A stretch of 64,000 nucleotides of DNA from Prorocentrum cordatum (Eukaryota > Sar > Dinophyceae > Prorocentrales > Prorocentraceae), in assembly GCA_963575745.1 (NCBI GenBank), contig CAUYUJ010016902.1, forward strand, positions 187,558-251,557, read 5' to 3'. A model generated the notes under the pieces. It ran no database searches and was not told where the DNA came from. It saw only the letters and a list, made by a program, of their open reading frames with translations. A program made the position numbers and the translations under genes. Positions 10,167-21,760 of the stretch are shown here, piece by piece (the first letter of the stretch is position 1; each line of letters starts with the position of its first letter).

Positions 10167-11400
10167 GTTGGCGTGTGTGTGCATGTGTGTATGCATGCAT
10201 GCATGCATGTATGTATGTTTGCACGTATGTATGTATGGAAAGGTACACCTATCCATACATACACGCATACACACATGTAAAATACACATGCGTATACTGG
10301 TACAGGCACATACACCTGTACACATGCATAATGCTATATACATATACATGAACATGCACAGATAAATATACGTATGAATAGACCGAAACATATACATATA
10401 CATATACATTCACATGTACATTCACATTTACACATGGATACGAATATACATGTACAAGTACATCTGCATAATCAGAAATGTACACATACATATATACATA
10501 TACATACACACATGCACGTACACATTCGTAGATTCAACAAACGCATGCATATACATATGCATATACATGGACATACTCACAAACAAGTACATCTACATAT
10601 ACGTATACATATACGTAACTATAGTATACAAACATATGCATATACCTAAGTATGCATATACATATACATATGCATACACATATGTACATTTACATATACG
10701 TATACATACACATGACCATAACCTTGCATGTGCATATACGTATACAAACGCACGTATACAAATGTATAGTGTTTCTGTGCGTGGTGTGCATATGTCTGTG
10801 TGTCTGTGTGTCTGTGTGTCCATGCGTCTGTGTGTCTGCGAGTCTGTGTGTCTGTATGTGTGTTTGCGTTTGTGTGTTTGTGTGTGCGTATGTGATGTGT
10901 GTGTCTGTGTGTCGTTGTGTCTGTGCGTCTGGGTGCGCGCGTGCGTGCGTTCGTGCGTACGTGCATGCGTGCGTGCGCGCGCGTGTGTGCGTGCATGCGT
11001 GCGTGCGTGCGTGCGTGTGTGCGTGCCCGCGCGCGTGCGTGCGTGCGTGCGTGCGCGCGTGCGTTCGTGCGTGCGTGCGTGCGTGCCCGCGCGCGTGCGT
11101 GTGTGCGTGCGTGCGTGCGTGCGTGCCTACGTGAGTGCGTGCGTGCGTCCGTGTGCCTGTGTGTCTGTGTGTCTGTGTGTTTGGGTGCGTGCGCGAGTGC
11201 GTTCGTGCGTTCGTGCGTGCGTGCGTGCGCGCGCGCGCGCTAGCGTGCGTGCGTGCGTGCGTGCGTGCGTGCTTACTTGCGGTTGTGCGTGCGTGCGTGC
11301 GCGAGCGCGTGTGCGTGGGTGCGCGTGTGCGTGTGTGTGTGGGTGGTGTGCGTGCGCGCGTGCGTGCTTACTTGCGTTCGTGCGTGCGTGCGTGCCTGCG
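10113..11400 (+). repeat. Long microsatellite: AT, GT, GTAT, CATA, TGTC, GTGC blocks
   Basis: Successive blocks: (AT)n 10115-10136, (GT)n and GTAT/GCAT to 10230, CATA/CATATA to 10780, TGTC to 10930, then GTGC/GCGT to the gap. Composition drifts stepwise from AT-rich to GC-rich, as expected of slippage with point mutation. Confidence 0.95.
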
Positions 11401-11500
11401 NNNNNNNNNNNNNNNNNNNNNNNNNNNNNNNNNNNNNNNNNNNNNNNNNNNNNNNNNNNNNNNNNNNNNNNNNNNNNNNNNNNNNNNNNNNNNNNNNNNN
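11401..11500. other. Assembly gap (100 N)
   Basis: Exactly 100 N between a GTGC microsatellite and a CTCCTG one, so the gap size is probably nominal. Confidence 0.99.
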
Positions 11501-11610
11501 CTCCTCTTGCTCCTTCTGCTCCTCCTGCTCCTCTTGCTCCTCCTGCTCCTCCTGCTAAGTAATGCTCGTCCTTCCCCTCCTGTCCTTCCTCCTCCTTCTC
11601 CTGCTCCTGC
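11501..11610 (+). repeat. CTCCTG/CCT-type low complexity
   Basis: Interrupted CTC-CTG units directly after the gap. Confidence 0.85.
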
Positions 11611-11800
11611 TCCGCGAACGTAGCGAGTGCGAACATGCGGTCCTGATCTTTCCTGGTGCAGGAAAACTGGGAAAACCTCCCGCACTCTCCATGGGCCCAA
11701 TCTTTGAGACCTGGTGGGAGCTTGCACTGCGTGAGCTTGTTATGTCATTGCCTTGTGCCCCACACTCTGTAATGTGGGAGGAGGCCTGCAGGCTTGTTCC
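11611..11800. other. Short unrecognised spacer
   Basis: Nothing recognised; below 200 bases and between two CCT tracts. Confidence 0.4.
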
Positions 11801-11950
11801 TTCCTTTCCTCCTCCTCTCCTCTTCGTTCTCCCTCCTCACCCCCTTCCTCCTCCTCCTGCTCCTCCTCCTCCTGCTCCTCACGCTCCTCCTCATGCTCCT
11901 CCTCCTCCTCCTCCTCCTCCTCCTCCTCCTCCTCCTCCTCCTCCTCCTCG
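11800..11950 (+). repeat. (CCT)n microsatellite
   Basis: Imperfect then near-perfect CCT units (about 16 uninterrupted at the right end). Confidence 0.95.
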
Positions 11951-12295
11951 GCTCAACGAGGGCCCCCAGAGGCTGAACACAAAGAGAAACCTTCGTCCTG
12001 CTGTTTTCGCTGCGTTGGAAGTCCCGGTCGTCATTTGTCCCTCCCTCCGACCATCCCTCTATTCGGCGACTCCGAAGGGTGCGCTTTGCAAAGGGTGTGG
12101 CTTGCAAACCGGTGCCCTGGGGGCACCCAGGGGGGCGGGCGGGGACCTCCATGGAGTTCTCCGCCGCGCCCCGAGGAGGCCCGACGAGGACAGTGTCGCT
12201 CCCCCCAGGCCCCCACGGCGCCCGCCGCAACCCCCTCCCTGGCGTCGCCACGCCCTTTGCAGTCGCCGACCCCTACTTCGGGAGCAACCAAGAGG

Positions 12296-12474
12296 GGGGT
12301 GTCCAAGAGGGGGGTGTGCAAATCATGACCGGCGGCATGTGCGCGGCCCAGCGGGGGGACAAGGGGACGCAATGAAACAAGAAGAGGCGCCGTGAAATCT
12401 TGGGAAATATCATGGCCCCCGCCATGATATCCACCCCCCCTCAGTCATCACCCCCCTCTCTTCCGCCCCCGACC
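12296..12474 (+). repeat. Dispersed 180-bp repeat (GGCGGCATGTGCGCGGCC), copy 1
   Basis: Matches 29505-29682 closely: AATCATGACCGGCGGCATGT, then AATGAAACAAGAAGAGGCGC and GCCATGATATCC, in the same order and strand. Sequence just before it (12245-12295) also has a counterpart near 29405, but there a GGA tract interrupts it. Confidence 0.9.
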
Positions 12475-13014
12475 TTTGCAGTCGCCGATCCCTGCTGCCG
12501 GGAGAGGGTGGCCGGGCTGGAGCGGCGGCCGGCCAGGGTCGGGCCGGACGCTCCCAGTCGAACACGATCAAGGGGGAGCGCGTCGCCTGCGGGCGCTCTC
12601 CCTCTCTCTTTCCGCGAGGCTTCTGACGGGGGGGGGATGGCGACCCCAGCCCCGACTTTTGTTGGACTCTTCGACTGTGCCGGAAAGTTGGGGCTCAACT
12701 CGGGGATATACGACGGTGGGTCGCATTTTAGCATGCGAGTTCAGGGAGGAGCAAGAGGAGCAGAACGAAAAGGAGGAGGAGAAGAGAGGAGGAAGACGTG
12801 GGAACGGACATGGGAACGGAGGCGGCGGCGAAGGCGACGCGGCCGCGGAAGCGATGGCGGAGGCCGAGATCGAGCCGGCGGCGGCCGTCCTCGATAGGGG
12901 TGCGTCGGAGCAGCCCCCTTCTGGGGGCCGAGGTCTCCTTCCGTCCTGGGCGACAGCTTTGAAAGAGGGGGCAGCTCGGGGATGGGAGGCGAGACATCGC
13001 CTGCAGGCTTACGA
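12475..13014. other. Non-coding or unrecognised sequence
   Basis: Includes a second TTTGCAGTCGCCGA block (12475, compare 12259) and imperfect GGA at 12755-12800. No domain recognised. Confidence 0.45.
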
Positions 13015-13177
13015 TTAAGTGGGGCCTGTCCCCCTACAGGCCGATTTTGCACGGAAATTGAAAATTGGTCAAAACAATACCCTGAACTACTCAAACATGG
13101 TTAAACAAAAATCGTCCCAAGACAATTGTTTGACTCTTTTTGGATATTCCACCTGTAGAGAGACAGGCCCGACTTAA
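13015..13177 (+). mobile_element. Family E MITE-like element, copy 1 (163 bp, perfect 8-bp TSD)
   Basis: Ends TTAAGTGGGGCCTGTCCCCC and its complement at the right (GACAGGCCCGACTTAA). Direct repeats GCTTACGA at 13007-13014 and 13178-13185 are identical. There is no coding capacity, so it is non-autonomous. An 8-bp duplication is typical of hAT and some other DNA transposons. The termini do not look like standard hAT, so the superfamily is open. Confidence 0.9.
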
Positions 13178-13185
13178 GCTTACGA

Positions 13186-14110
13186 GCGACAAACCTGGTG
13201 TTCCTCCAGCGCACTGGGCAAAAACAGTACCGGCGTGTTTCGTACGGTTGAGGGAAACAATTAAGCAACACTCCCCCCCTCCCCCGCAATTCAAAGTTGA
13301 CAGGTGTTCGCAAGACCGCTCGGAGGCCCAAAATCGGAAGATCCGAAACCAACATTGCATTTGGGGGAAGGGGGGGAGGTTCAAACCATATGCTCTGCAT
13401 GAGTGTTGCTTAATTGTTTCCGACACCTGTAGTTCTCGGCCTCTGGGGGCCCTCCTCGGGGCGATATAAAAAACAGCGGCTCGGGACGAACGAGTTTCTC
13501 CGGGGACTGCCCACTGAATACGTCGAGATGTCGGACCTGGGAATATATGAGCCTTCCCTGGGGACCATGCTGGCCAGTCTTTCGAGCTGCGTCTCGATCC
13601 TCAGAATCATCGCCAGATTCCATTTACAAGCAACATCGTCGATCCCCGATCCCAGGAGCAAAGAACAGACCGATAGCCTTGCCCTCGTGGTCTGGATACG
13701 GACGCGCGATCCCATGGATACTCGATCCCATGGATACGTTCCGCGCGGGGCATCCGCGCAAGCCCGCCATGTATCTGCGGGGTCACGGCCTCGGAGTCTG
13801 GACCGGGAGGCGTTAGATATAAGTATGTTTCTTGTCCACGATCTTCGCTCTCCTCCAAATCAGAGTTAGGAGGCCGCTACCGCGATTCATGTTTGTCTGC
13901 AAAATCAAAAACACATTCGGACTAAGCTAGATTCAGCAAGAAGTAGCTGCATTAGCACCACGGAGATCCACCACCGTACCTCTGGCACAACGTGTTGTGC
14001 CCCGGGGCTCATCTGCTGCTGCTGCAGCCAGAGTAGTATGTCCCTAAGGGCCCAGGCCAGGGCCGGCCTGGGGTCCGCCGGAATCGCTCGCGTCGGTCTA
14101 CCCCGCCCAG
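13186..14110. other. Non-coding or unrecognised sequence
   Basis: Lower in repeats than most of the window. A 151-residue open frame (13414-13869) has no recognisable domain and I do not call it a gene. ATCCCATGGATAC occurs twice at 13709 and 13725. Confidence 0.4.
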
Positions 14111-14372
14111 GAGGGCCGCAAAGCGAGTCCATATGGCTCCAAGAGGCCCCCCAAATGGTCAAAGAGGACCCCAAGTCGCACGAGGCCTCCCAAGAGGGCC
14201 CCAGGAGGAGTTTGGCGTTCTCGCCTGTTCGGCTTTTTCCGACGCTTCAAGACGGCCCAAGAAGCCCCCCTAAGACCACCCCAAGCCGGCCCAAGAGGCC
14301 TCCAAGAGGGCCCCAAGACGGCGTAAGAGCGCCCCAAGACGGCCCAAGAGGCTTGGCTCTTCTTATAAGCGC
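14110..14372 (+). repeat. Degenerate CCAAGAGGC minisatellite, forward
   Basis: Same units as 5330-5970, with the conserved island GTTCTCGCCTGTTCGGC at 14217. Confidence 0.8.
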
Positions 14373-14477
14373 CCTTGGCGTTTTTATCTAAAAAACAGAT
14401 TTGCACTTTGAGAAGAAAGACGGTTGTTTAGCGTGTTGGGCTCCGTTTGCTTAGCGCTTTTAGGTCCGTCGCTGTGG

Positions 14478-14785
<308 letters not shown>

Positions 14786-14890
14786 TTGTGTGCGATTGTT
14801 GCTTTCTGGGCGAATGCTGTACATTATCTTTCCTGCGCTCTGCCATTTTTCGATCCTGCCGCAGTTCTCCCTCGCAGAGCTTAAAGCCCC

Positions 14891-14892
<2 letters not shown>

Positions 14893-14937
<45 letters not shown>
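14893..14937 (+). repeat. (CA)n microsatellite
   Basis: About 22 CA units. Confidence 0.97.
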
Positions 14938-14940
<3 letters not shown>

Positions 14941-15054
14941 AAAAAAAACGGTCGAACACCGGTCCAACACCTGCCCGAAACAGGCCTGGAAACTCGAAGG
15001 CTCCAGGATTTGGACGCCCGAAACAGGTACGGAAACAATGGGCACAATGCCCAA

Positions 15055-15245
15055 CAACAAATGTCGCCCCAAACCAGCAGCGGCCGCTGTTGGGCAGGCA
15101 GCCTTCTGTCTCACATGGACCATGTCCGTGGCGACGCCGGCAGCGAGCCCGGTTCAAAATGAACAGGAACTGCTGTCGGTCTTTGTACCCGTTCTTTCCG
15201 CACCCATTCCGATCGCCCCGACGGGAGGGACAGTCGGCCATCGTG
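15055..15245 (+). repeat. Dispersed 190-bp repeat (CCCCAAACCAGCAGCGGC), copy 1
   Basis: Aligns with 31133-31325 on the same strand, roughly three quarters identical by eye. Shared words: CCCCAAACCAGCAGCGGC, CTGTTGGGCAGGC, CGGTCTTTG, CCCGACGGGAGG versus CCCGACAGGAGG. Both copies give similar minus-strand peptides (KDRQ..F), but frames are not kept throughout, so it is treated as a repeat. Confidence 0.75.
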
Positions 15246-16115
15246 GCCGGAGGCCCGACGCTCCAGGAGGGGCTCCGATTAACGGCGATCAGTCGGACTG
15301 GGAGAGCCTGAGGGCTGAGGACTGCACGCCAGGAGAAGAAAAAGAGGACGTCGTAGACGGCAATGTTAGCCGGCAGCGTTTAACACTGCAAGTCACTGAT
15401 CCGAAAGCGCTTACAAAAGTAGCTAAGAACGCAAAGCCCCAGGAGGAGGCACGAGGAGGATCGACGAGGAGGGACAGCATGGTCCAGGAGGACACCGATC
15501 GAGGTGGAGGAGAGTGATCGAGAAGGGGGACTCGGGAGGGGGCGGAGGCTCGACCCCAGGGCCACCAATGAACCCCCAGGCGATCCCGCGAACGTCCTAA
15601 AAGTCACGAAGGCCTCCCAAACCATCCCGCCTACCTCCTCCTTCTCTCTCTCACCCCGTCCTCCTCCCGCTCATCCCTCAGTGTCGACCTCGACGTCTCC
15701 TGGGAAACTTTTCGGCTGAGATTTCATGGCGAGCCCAGCAGAGCCAATGAGGGCACCCCAGACTCGAAAACCATCGGAGAGGACCAGATTCATCGAAGTC
15801 TCCGGAGCCCAGAAGGTCCTCGAAATCCCAAGTCTCCAGAAATCACTGGAGGCCTCAAGAGGCCTTTGGAGGCAACCTACGACACCAAAGCGTCGAACTT
15901 GCCCAACTCTCCGATGCCATGACTTGTCCCATACGCGGGCTCCGCATCTCTCCACTACTGTCCTGGGACTGGCCTGCCATCCTGAGGCATCCTTGGACGG
16001 CCCAGGGACCCAGAGACGCCACCCTGGAATGCCAGAGCGGCGAAGAGTGTCCGTCCTGTCTTTTGGTTAAGGCGTGGGAGGCCTGGGACGGTGGGAGCAC
16101 GGCAGCGAGGATGAG
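15246..16115. other. Non-coding or unrecognised sequence
   Basis: No recognisable gene or repeat family. Open frames of 70-160 residues lack domains. Confidence 0.4.
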
Positions 16116-16560
16116 GAGGGTCAAGGCGGCGACGAGGACGACGACAACGACGAGGACGACGGCGAGGGCGGAGGAGGAGGACTCCGACAACGACGAGGGC
16201 GAATACGACGATATGGAGCGACGACGACGAGGGCGGCGACGACGACGACGACGAGCAAGGGACGACGACGACGCGCAGGATCGAGGACACGACGACGACG
16301 AGGACGAAGATGACGACGACGAGGACGACGGCGACAACGACTACGGGGGCGACGGTGGAAACGATGTCGGCGACGGCACGGGCTGGGGACGACGAGGTCC
16401 CGGGCCCGCGCCTGCGAGAACGCGGCGCCGCCCTCGTCCAGCGAGTGCGCTGCGCGCCGCGGCAATCACGCCGACGCTGACGCTGACTCCGACCAGACCG
16501 CCGACGCCGACGACGCCGACGACGCCGCCGAAGCCGACGCCGACGATGCGGACGCAGACA
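16116..16560 (+). repeat. Degenerate (GAC)n microsatellite
   Basis: GAC/GACGAC units with GGCGAC and GATGAC variants. Creates Asp-, Arg- and Thr-rich frames. Confidence 0.9.
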
Positions 16561-16682
16561 CGGAGGACTCTGAGACCGACGCAGTGCCCGCACGCGGGCC
16601 TGGCTTCTGGCTGCGCCCACAGAGGGGGGGGCGTGTGTTCCCTTGGACAGGCTGCGGCGGCAGAGTGAACCCGACGATACGT

Positions 16683-16745
16683 AGGCAACCGATGCCACTG
16701 TTCCCTGGAACCTCCCGGGGTGTGTCCTGACCAAGGTCTGTCCGT
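16683..16745 (+). repeat. Family P palindromic element, left-arm fragment
   Basis: CCGATGCCACTGTTCCCTGG, then GTGTGTCCTGACCAAGG, matches the left half of the copies at 46399 and 60538. Confidence 0.6.
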
Positions 16746-16941
16746 CACCGCGCGGTCTGGGGACCGCGGAGGGCCCGGTCGCCCGGGACATCCTGCGAAA
16801 ACGACCAGTATCCCAAGACAGCGCGGCGACCCCGAATCCGCACTGACTCACCACGCGGCGTGGTCACCTCAACGTTTGGCCCTCCCGAACCGATACCGTT
16901 GCGACAAGGACCCTCCAGGACGAGTAGCGGAATAACCGACG

Positions 16942-16942
<1 letters not shown>

Positions 16943-16972
<30 letters not shown>

Positions 16973-17055
16973 GACCGACGACGACGACGACTACGACGAC
17001 TGCGACTACGAGGACGATAACGACGGCGACTACGAGGACGGCGAAGGCGACAAAA
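16943..17055 (+). repeat. (GAC)n microsatellite
   Basis: GAC units, mostly perfect at 16947-16975, degenerate afterwards. Confidence 0.9.
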
Positions 17056-17290
17056 GGGACTGGCAATACTCACCTCTCATTGCATCAACACTCTTGTGTT
17101 GGACCATAGTTTCGAATGGGGCATTGCGGTCGCGTCTCTTGTTCCCAGCCATCCTGTGGTGTTGGGTCCTCGTTTGGAAAGGCAACGCCCCGCTTTCCTT
17201 CCTTCCTTCCTTCCCTCCCCCTCTTCCGCCTCCTCCCCCTCCTCCCATTCCTGCCTCTGCCCTCCGCATGTCAACAACTTCGGAACCGCC
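17056..17290. other. Spacer with TTCC/CCT low complexity
   Basis: No gene. CTTCC runs at 17200-17250. Confidence 0.5.
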
Positions 17291-18084
17291 TTCACGGGGT
17301 TCGTGGCCCCATGGAGAGCTCCACCGAAGGGCCCAGTGGCAGGGTCCGCATGCGCCCGACGCCCATTTCGGCACACCCCTCACACGGCTCGTGGCCCCAG
17401 AGGGAGCTCCACCGAAGGGCCCAGTGGCACAGTCCGCATGCGCCGGACGCCCATTTTGGCACACCCATCACACGGTTCGTGGCCCCATCGGGAGCTCCAC
17501 CGAGGGCCCCAGTGGCAGGGTCCGCATGCGCCCGACGCCCATTTTGGCACACCCCTCACACAGTTCACGGCCCCATAGGGAGTTCCTTCCACCGAAGGCC
17601 CAGTGGCAGGGTCCGCATGCGCCCAACGCCCATTTCGGCACACCCCTCACACGGTTCGTGGCCTCATAGGGATCTCTACCGAGGGCGGGCGGGGTTCGCA
17701 TGCGCCCGACGCCCATTTTAGCACCCGTCACACGGTTCGTGGCCCCACAGGGAGCTGCACCGAGGGCCCCAGTGGCAGGATCCGCATGCGCCCGACGCCC
17801 ATTTTGGCACATCCCTCACGGCTTGTGGCCCCATTGGGAGCTCCACCGAAGGCCCCAGTGACAGGGCCCGCATGCGCCCGACGTCCATTTTGGCACACCC
17901 CTCACATGGATCGTGGCCCCGTGGGGAACTCCACCGAGGGCGCAGTGGCAGGGCCCGCATGCGCCCGACGCCCATTTTGGCACACCCCTCACACGGTTCG
18001 TGGCCCCATAGGGAGCTCCACCGAAGGCCCCAGTGGCAGGGCCCGCATGCGCCCGACGTCCATTTTGGCACGCCACTCACACGG
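17291..18084 (+). repeat. 88-bp tandem array, nine units
   Basis: The marker GCATGCGCC (or variant) falls at 17348, 17436, 17524, 17615, 17698, 17784, 17870, 17957 and 18045: spacing 83-91, mostly 86-88. Each unit has GGTTCGTGGCCCCATAGGGA, GGCCCCAGTGGCAGGG and GACGCCCATTTTGGCACACC. 88 is not a multiple of three and open frames switch between units, so the array is not coding. Confidence 0.95.
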
Positions 18085-18290
18085 TCCGAAAGCCGTACCC
18101 ACAACGCGGTACTCACGACAGCGTATGGTCGTGTCCTTCGCCAGGATAATGTGGTGTTATTTTCGTTTTGTTCCTGTTCCTGCTCCTGATCCTGCTGCTT
18201 TTCCTCCTCCTCATCCCCCCCTCCTATCCTATTCCCTCCTCCTGCTCCCTGTCTCAACGCCTACCTTCGTCCTATCTTTTCTGCCGCGAG

Positions 18291-19100
18291 GTTGCCACTG
18301 GCGCAAACGTCGCCACTTTTGTGGGGTGCTGGGATGTCCAACGGATGCGGTGGCCAGGCGGAAACCTCGAGGCTCCCTGGGAGGTTGCCACTTTCGCAAC
18401 TGTAGCCGTTTTCGCAAGTTCTTGTGAAAGGTCCAGTGGCGGCGGTTGTCCGGTGACACCTCGTGGCTCTGAGTGAAGCTGCCATCTGCGCAACTGCCGC
18501 CACTTGCGTCGCCCATTGTGAGGTCCAGCGGAGGCGGCAGCCAGGCGATACCTCGCGGGTCATTGTGTGGCTGCCAACTGCGCAGCCGTCGCCACGTTCT
18601 GTCGCCGGTTCCTGTGAGGTCCAGCGGAAGCGGTAATCTTGTGTCGGGCGTGTCCCCCTACAGGGGGACTTTCGACGAAAAATAAAAAGTACCCCAAAAA
18701 TACCCCCCAAAGGTCCCAAAATACTAAGAACAAAAATAGTCCCTAAACTATGTGTGGACTATGTTTTGATTATTTTTAGGGTATTTTGCATTTTTCCTCC
18801 AAAATCCCCCTGTAGGGGGACAGGCCCGACATAACGGCAATCAGGCGAGAAGCCCCGCTGCTTCCGTGCGGGATCACAACTGCGCACATGTTGCCACTCT
18901 CGTGGGCACCTGCGAAGTCCAATTTTTGAAGCGGTCGACGGGCGAGACCTCGCGGCGCCCTCGGAAGCTGCCAGATGCGGAAGCGTTGTCGCGTTCGTTG
19001 GCTCCTGGGGGGTCCAGCGGAGCAGATTGCCGCGCGCATCCACACGAGACCTCGTTGCTAACTGAGGGGGGGGGCCCAACTGCACAGCGGTTGACAATTC
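18291..19100 (+). repeat. 94-bp imperfect tandem array, interrupted by a family E element
   Basis: Units start GTTGCCACT/GCTGCCAACTGCGCA at 18291, 18384, 18478 and 18570, then 18871 and 18967: spacing 92-96. Subtracting the 196-bp insert and its 8-bp duplication from the 18570-18871 interval gives 97, so the insert fell into an existing array. Shared words are GAGGTCCAGCGGAGGCGG and ACCTCG. Confidence 0.88.
18639..18834 (+). mobile_element. Family E MITE-like element, copy 2 (196 bp) inside the 94-bp array
   Basis: Ends TTGTGTCGGGCGTGTCCCCC and GGGACAGGCCCGACATAA. Flanks CGGTAATC (18631-18638) and CGGCAATC (18835-18842) are an 8-bp duplication with one change. Both ends continue into CAGGNGGATTTT-like inner arms, making this copy more symmetrical than the others. 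Confidence 0.9.
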
Positions 19101-20040
19101 CGCTGGCCGTTCGGAAGACCGCGTAGCGCATGGCACTGTCCTCAGTGGCCCAGTCTCCCGTCGCCAGTGACAGCAGCGGGGCGAACCGAGCAGATGGCGC
19201 ATGGGGTTGGTGCCGAAGTGGGGGACGATCCGCGCGATGGGGCGCCTTGTAGATGATCGCGATCGCGGCCGCGAGGGTTGCCTCTTTTCCATCGCCGTCG
19301 AAGCCGCCACCATCATGTTCGCATCCGTGGCGAAGCCGCCCGTGACAGTTTTGGCCGATTCGATCTGCCACCGTGCCGCTGGGCACGGAGTGGGTGTGTC
19401 CTCAAGTCCTTTTGCCGAATCCCTTACGCGTCGGTCGGAAGAAGGAGGTAAAAACAGAAAGTAGGAAGGCGGACAAAGTGGATTGGGTCCAGGCCCTCCC
19501 AGAGAACAACAAAACACAGCAACATCATGCCGATTCTTGAAGTAGGAAGGCGCTTGAAGTAGATTGGTATCTAGGAATCCAAAAATACCTACTTTCCACG
19601 ACCAGCGTGTACGCACTCCTCGGGAGTCTTGAAGGGGCCAGAACCTCGAATTCTCAAATTCTGGGGGGACGGTCCCGCGTGCCCCCTGGGCTCGCGCCCA
19701 AGGCTCCCGAGAGGCCCCCCAGAGGCGCACAGAAGGCCTCAAAAGAGCCCCCCAAAACCTCCCCAAAAACGGCCCCCCAGAGGATTCAGAACTGCCCCCA
19801 GGAGGACCTCCAGAGGGCCTCCGCGATATCCCATCGACCATCCAGTAAACTTCATACCCACAACCCAGGACACGGTGGCGGGATGGGCCGAAAGTTATTC
19901 GGTAACGAACGTTTGCCAAAATCAGAACGCCCTCCCCGGGCTCCGCAGCCTGAAAGGTGAAGTGGGCGTGCCGGTGACCCGTCGCGACGTCGACCTCTCG
20001 AGCGCGGGCGTCGACGCTTTCCGCGCCCAAGTGGCCGGTT
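19101..20040. other. Non-coding or unrecognised sequence
   Basis: Contains a short CCCCAGAGG-rich minisatellite at 19690-19830. GTAGGAAGGCG occurs at 19461 and 19542. No domain in any frame. Confidence 0.45.
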
Positions 20041-20850
20041 CCTGCTCAGCGCAAGACCAGCGACGACGCGCCGAGGACGCGCGGCCCAACCACTCCGTTC
20101 CGCCCCCGCCAGCGCGGGGAGCCCAGAGCGCGCGACTCGGCGCAGGCCACGCAGGCACTTCAAATCACACGGCGCACGCGTCGCCCCGTGATGGCGGCGC
20201 TATCGCGCGCACCGCGGGCGCTGTCGCTTCATCAGCACAGGCGCTGCGCATGGCTCGGCGCAGGCACCGCGGGCGCGCCAAACAGTATTGCGCAAGCATC
20301 GCCTCGCCATCAAGTTGCCGGCGCAGGCAACACGGGGGCCGCCGACTTATCCGCGCGGGCGCTGCGCGCAGCCAGGCGCGGGCACCGCGGGCGCGTCAAA
20401 TGTAGGGGGCGCGCAAACATGGATTAGCGATCCATGGATTCGGCGCGCGGTCGCCAAATCCATGGATCGAGGGAGATGCCCTCCCCAAAAATGCGGCTGG
20501 TGCCGCCTCGCTCGCCGGCGGAAATCTGCGATCCCCCATGGAAACGGGAACCGTCGCTAATCCACGCCCCCTTGATCCATGTTTGCGATCGCCTGAAAAT
20601 GGAAGGCCGCAAGCAAATCCTCCTCACCCCCTCCGTTCGCGCAGGCACCGCGGCCACGCGGTTTCCGCAGCTTTCCTCGGCGCAGGCAGCGCCCATGACA
20701 AAGCGCAGGCACCTCTCGCGCATCGCGCAATGAGATGCCAGCAAGCATCGCCCTGTCATCGCAGGCGCTGGCGCAGCCACGCCAAACCTTTCTTTGATAA
20801 ATCGGCGCGAGCACGTCATCCGCGCGCAGGGAGAAGTAAGTTCCTTACCT
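20040..20850 (+). repeat. Diffuse repeat of GCGCAGGCACCGCGGGCGC blocks
   Basis: GCGCAGGCACCGCGG or close variants recur at about 20253, 20384, 20640 and in shorter form between. ATCCATGGAT appears at 20430 and 20458. Very GC-rich; the long frames are compositional. Confidence 0.6.
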
Positions 20851-20939
20851 GGCCCACGGCGCGCCTGGGGCAAGCATAGAAACGTGGCGGCACCTATCCA
20901 ATCAGCAACATAGAAATACGCCTGCTCTGTGTGTTGATT

Positions 20940-21030
20940 CACCTCCCTTCTCCATGATCCTTCTCCTCCTCCCCCCTCGTCCTCCTTCCTTTCAGCCTCC
21001 TCCTCCTCCACCTCCTCCACCACGTCTGTC
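20940..21030 (+). repeat. CCT-rich low complexity
   Basis: Short CCT/CTC runs. No gene. Confidence 0.6.
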
Positions 21031-21259
21031 CACGGTTCTAAGTTCCATGTCGTGTTTGTCGTCGCCGTTCCCGTTGCGATCTGAGTTGCGCAGGTGTGCG
21101 ACGCGCCTGGCTGAACATTGTTTGGTGAAGCATCCCAGAATGCTTCTTGCCTGTAGCGTTCATGAGGCGACGTCTCGTTTGTTCTGTCACTTTTATTGGT
21201 CCCAAACTTCCCCCGGCACCGGAGGCAACCCAAACAACCACTCTGTCAGTGTTGCCTTC

Positions 21260-21760
21260 AAGCGTGGCGCAAGTCAGGGCATCTCGGAGCCAGGGATTCC
21301 GAGGATGTCTCAGGCGAAAAATGCCAGAGTCCCTTGCGAACCATATCTTGGAACCCAGAATTGTGAGAACGTCTCTAGCGAACCGGGCCAGATCATCTCA
21401 AGTCAGGGCATCTCGCAGTAGCCCCAGGTTCGGAGGATGTCTCACGCGAAACGGGACTGAATACCTCGCTAACCACATCTTGGAACCCAGAGTTGTGAGG
21501 ATATCTCAGGCGAAACGAGACAAAGCACCTCGCGAGCTGTATCTGAGAGCCCAGAAGCGTGAGTTGCGAGGATGTCTCAAGCCAAGCGGGCCAGATAACC
21601 TCGAGTAAGGGCACCTCGGAGCCTGGGGTTCTGAGGATGTCTCAGGCGAATCGGGCCTGAGCCCCTCGTTCCGAGTGCCAGAGGCAAAACAGGTCTGAGT
21701 ACCTCGCGAAACAGAACTCTGGAATTCAGAATTGTGAGGACGGCTCAAGCGAGACGAGCC
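21260..21760 (+). repeat. 65-bp imperfect tandem array carrying the GAGGATGTCTC core, forward
   Basis: Cores at 21301, 21363, 21433, 21497, 21568, 21633 and 21736 (for example GAGGATGTCTCAGGCGAAAA). Between cores: ACCTCGCGAACCATATCTTG and GAACCCAGAATTGT. Spacing is 62-71, then 103. Confidence 0.88.

Noticed and set aside
13011-13181. Family E as a piggyBac-type element using TTAA
   Set aside because: TTAA-like tips vary (TTAG, TTGT, ATAA, TGAA), while 8-bp direct repeats lie outside them in most copies. So the tips belong to the element.
15148-15160. GGTTCAAAATG as a Pol III B box in the 190-bp repeat
   Set aside because: The second copy (31133) does not keep it and no matching A box was seen.
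17291-18084. 88-bp array as a spliced-leader RNA gene cluster
   Set aside because: Each unit has CCCATTTTGGCACA, which shares only about ten bases with the SL core. The rest of the SL and any donor site are missing.
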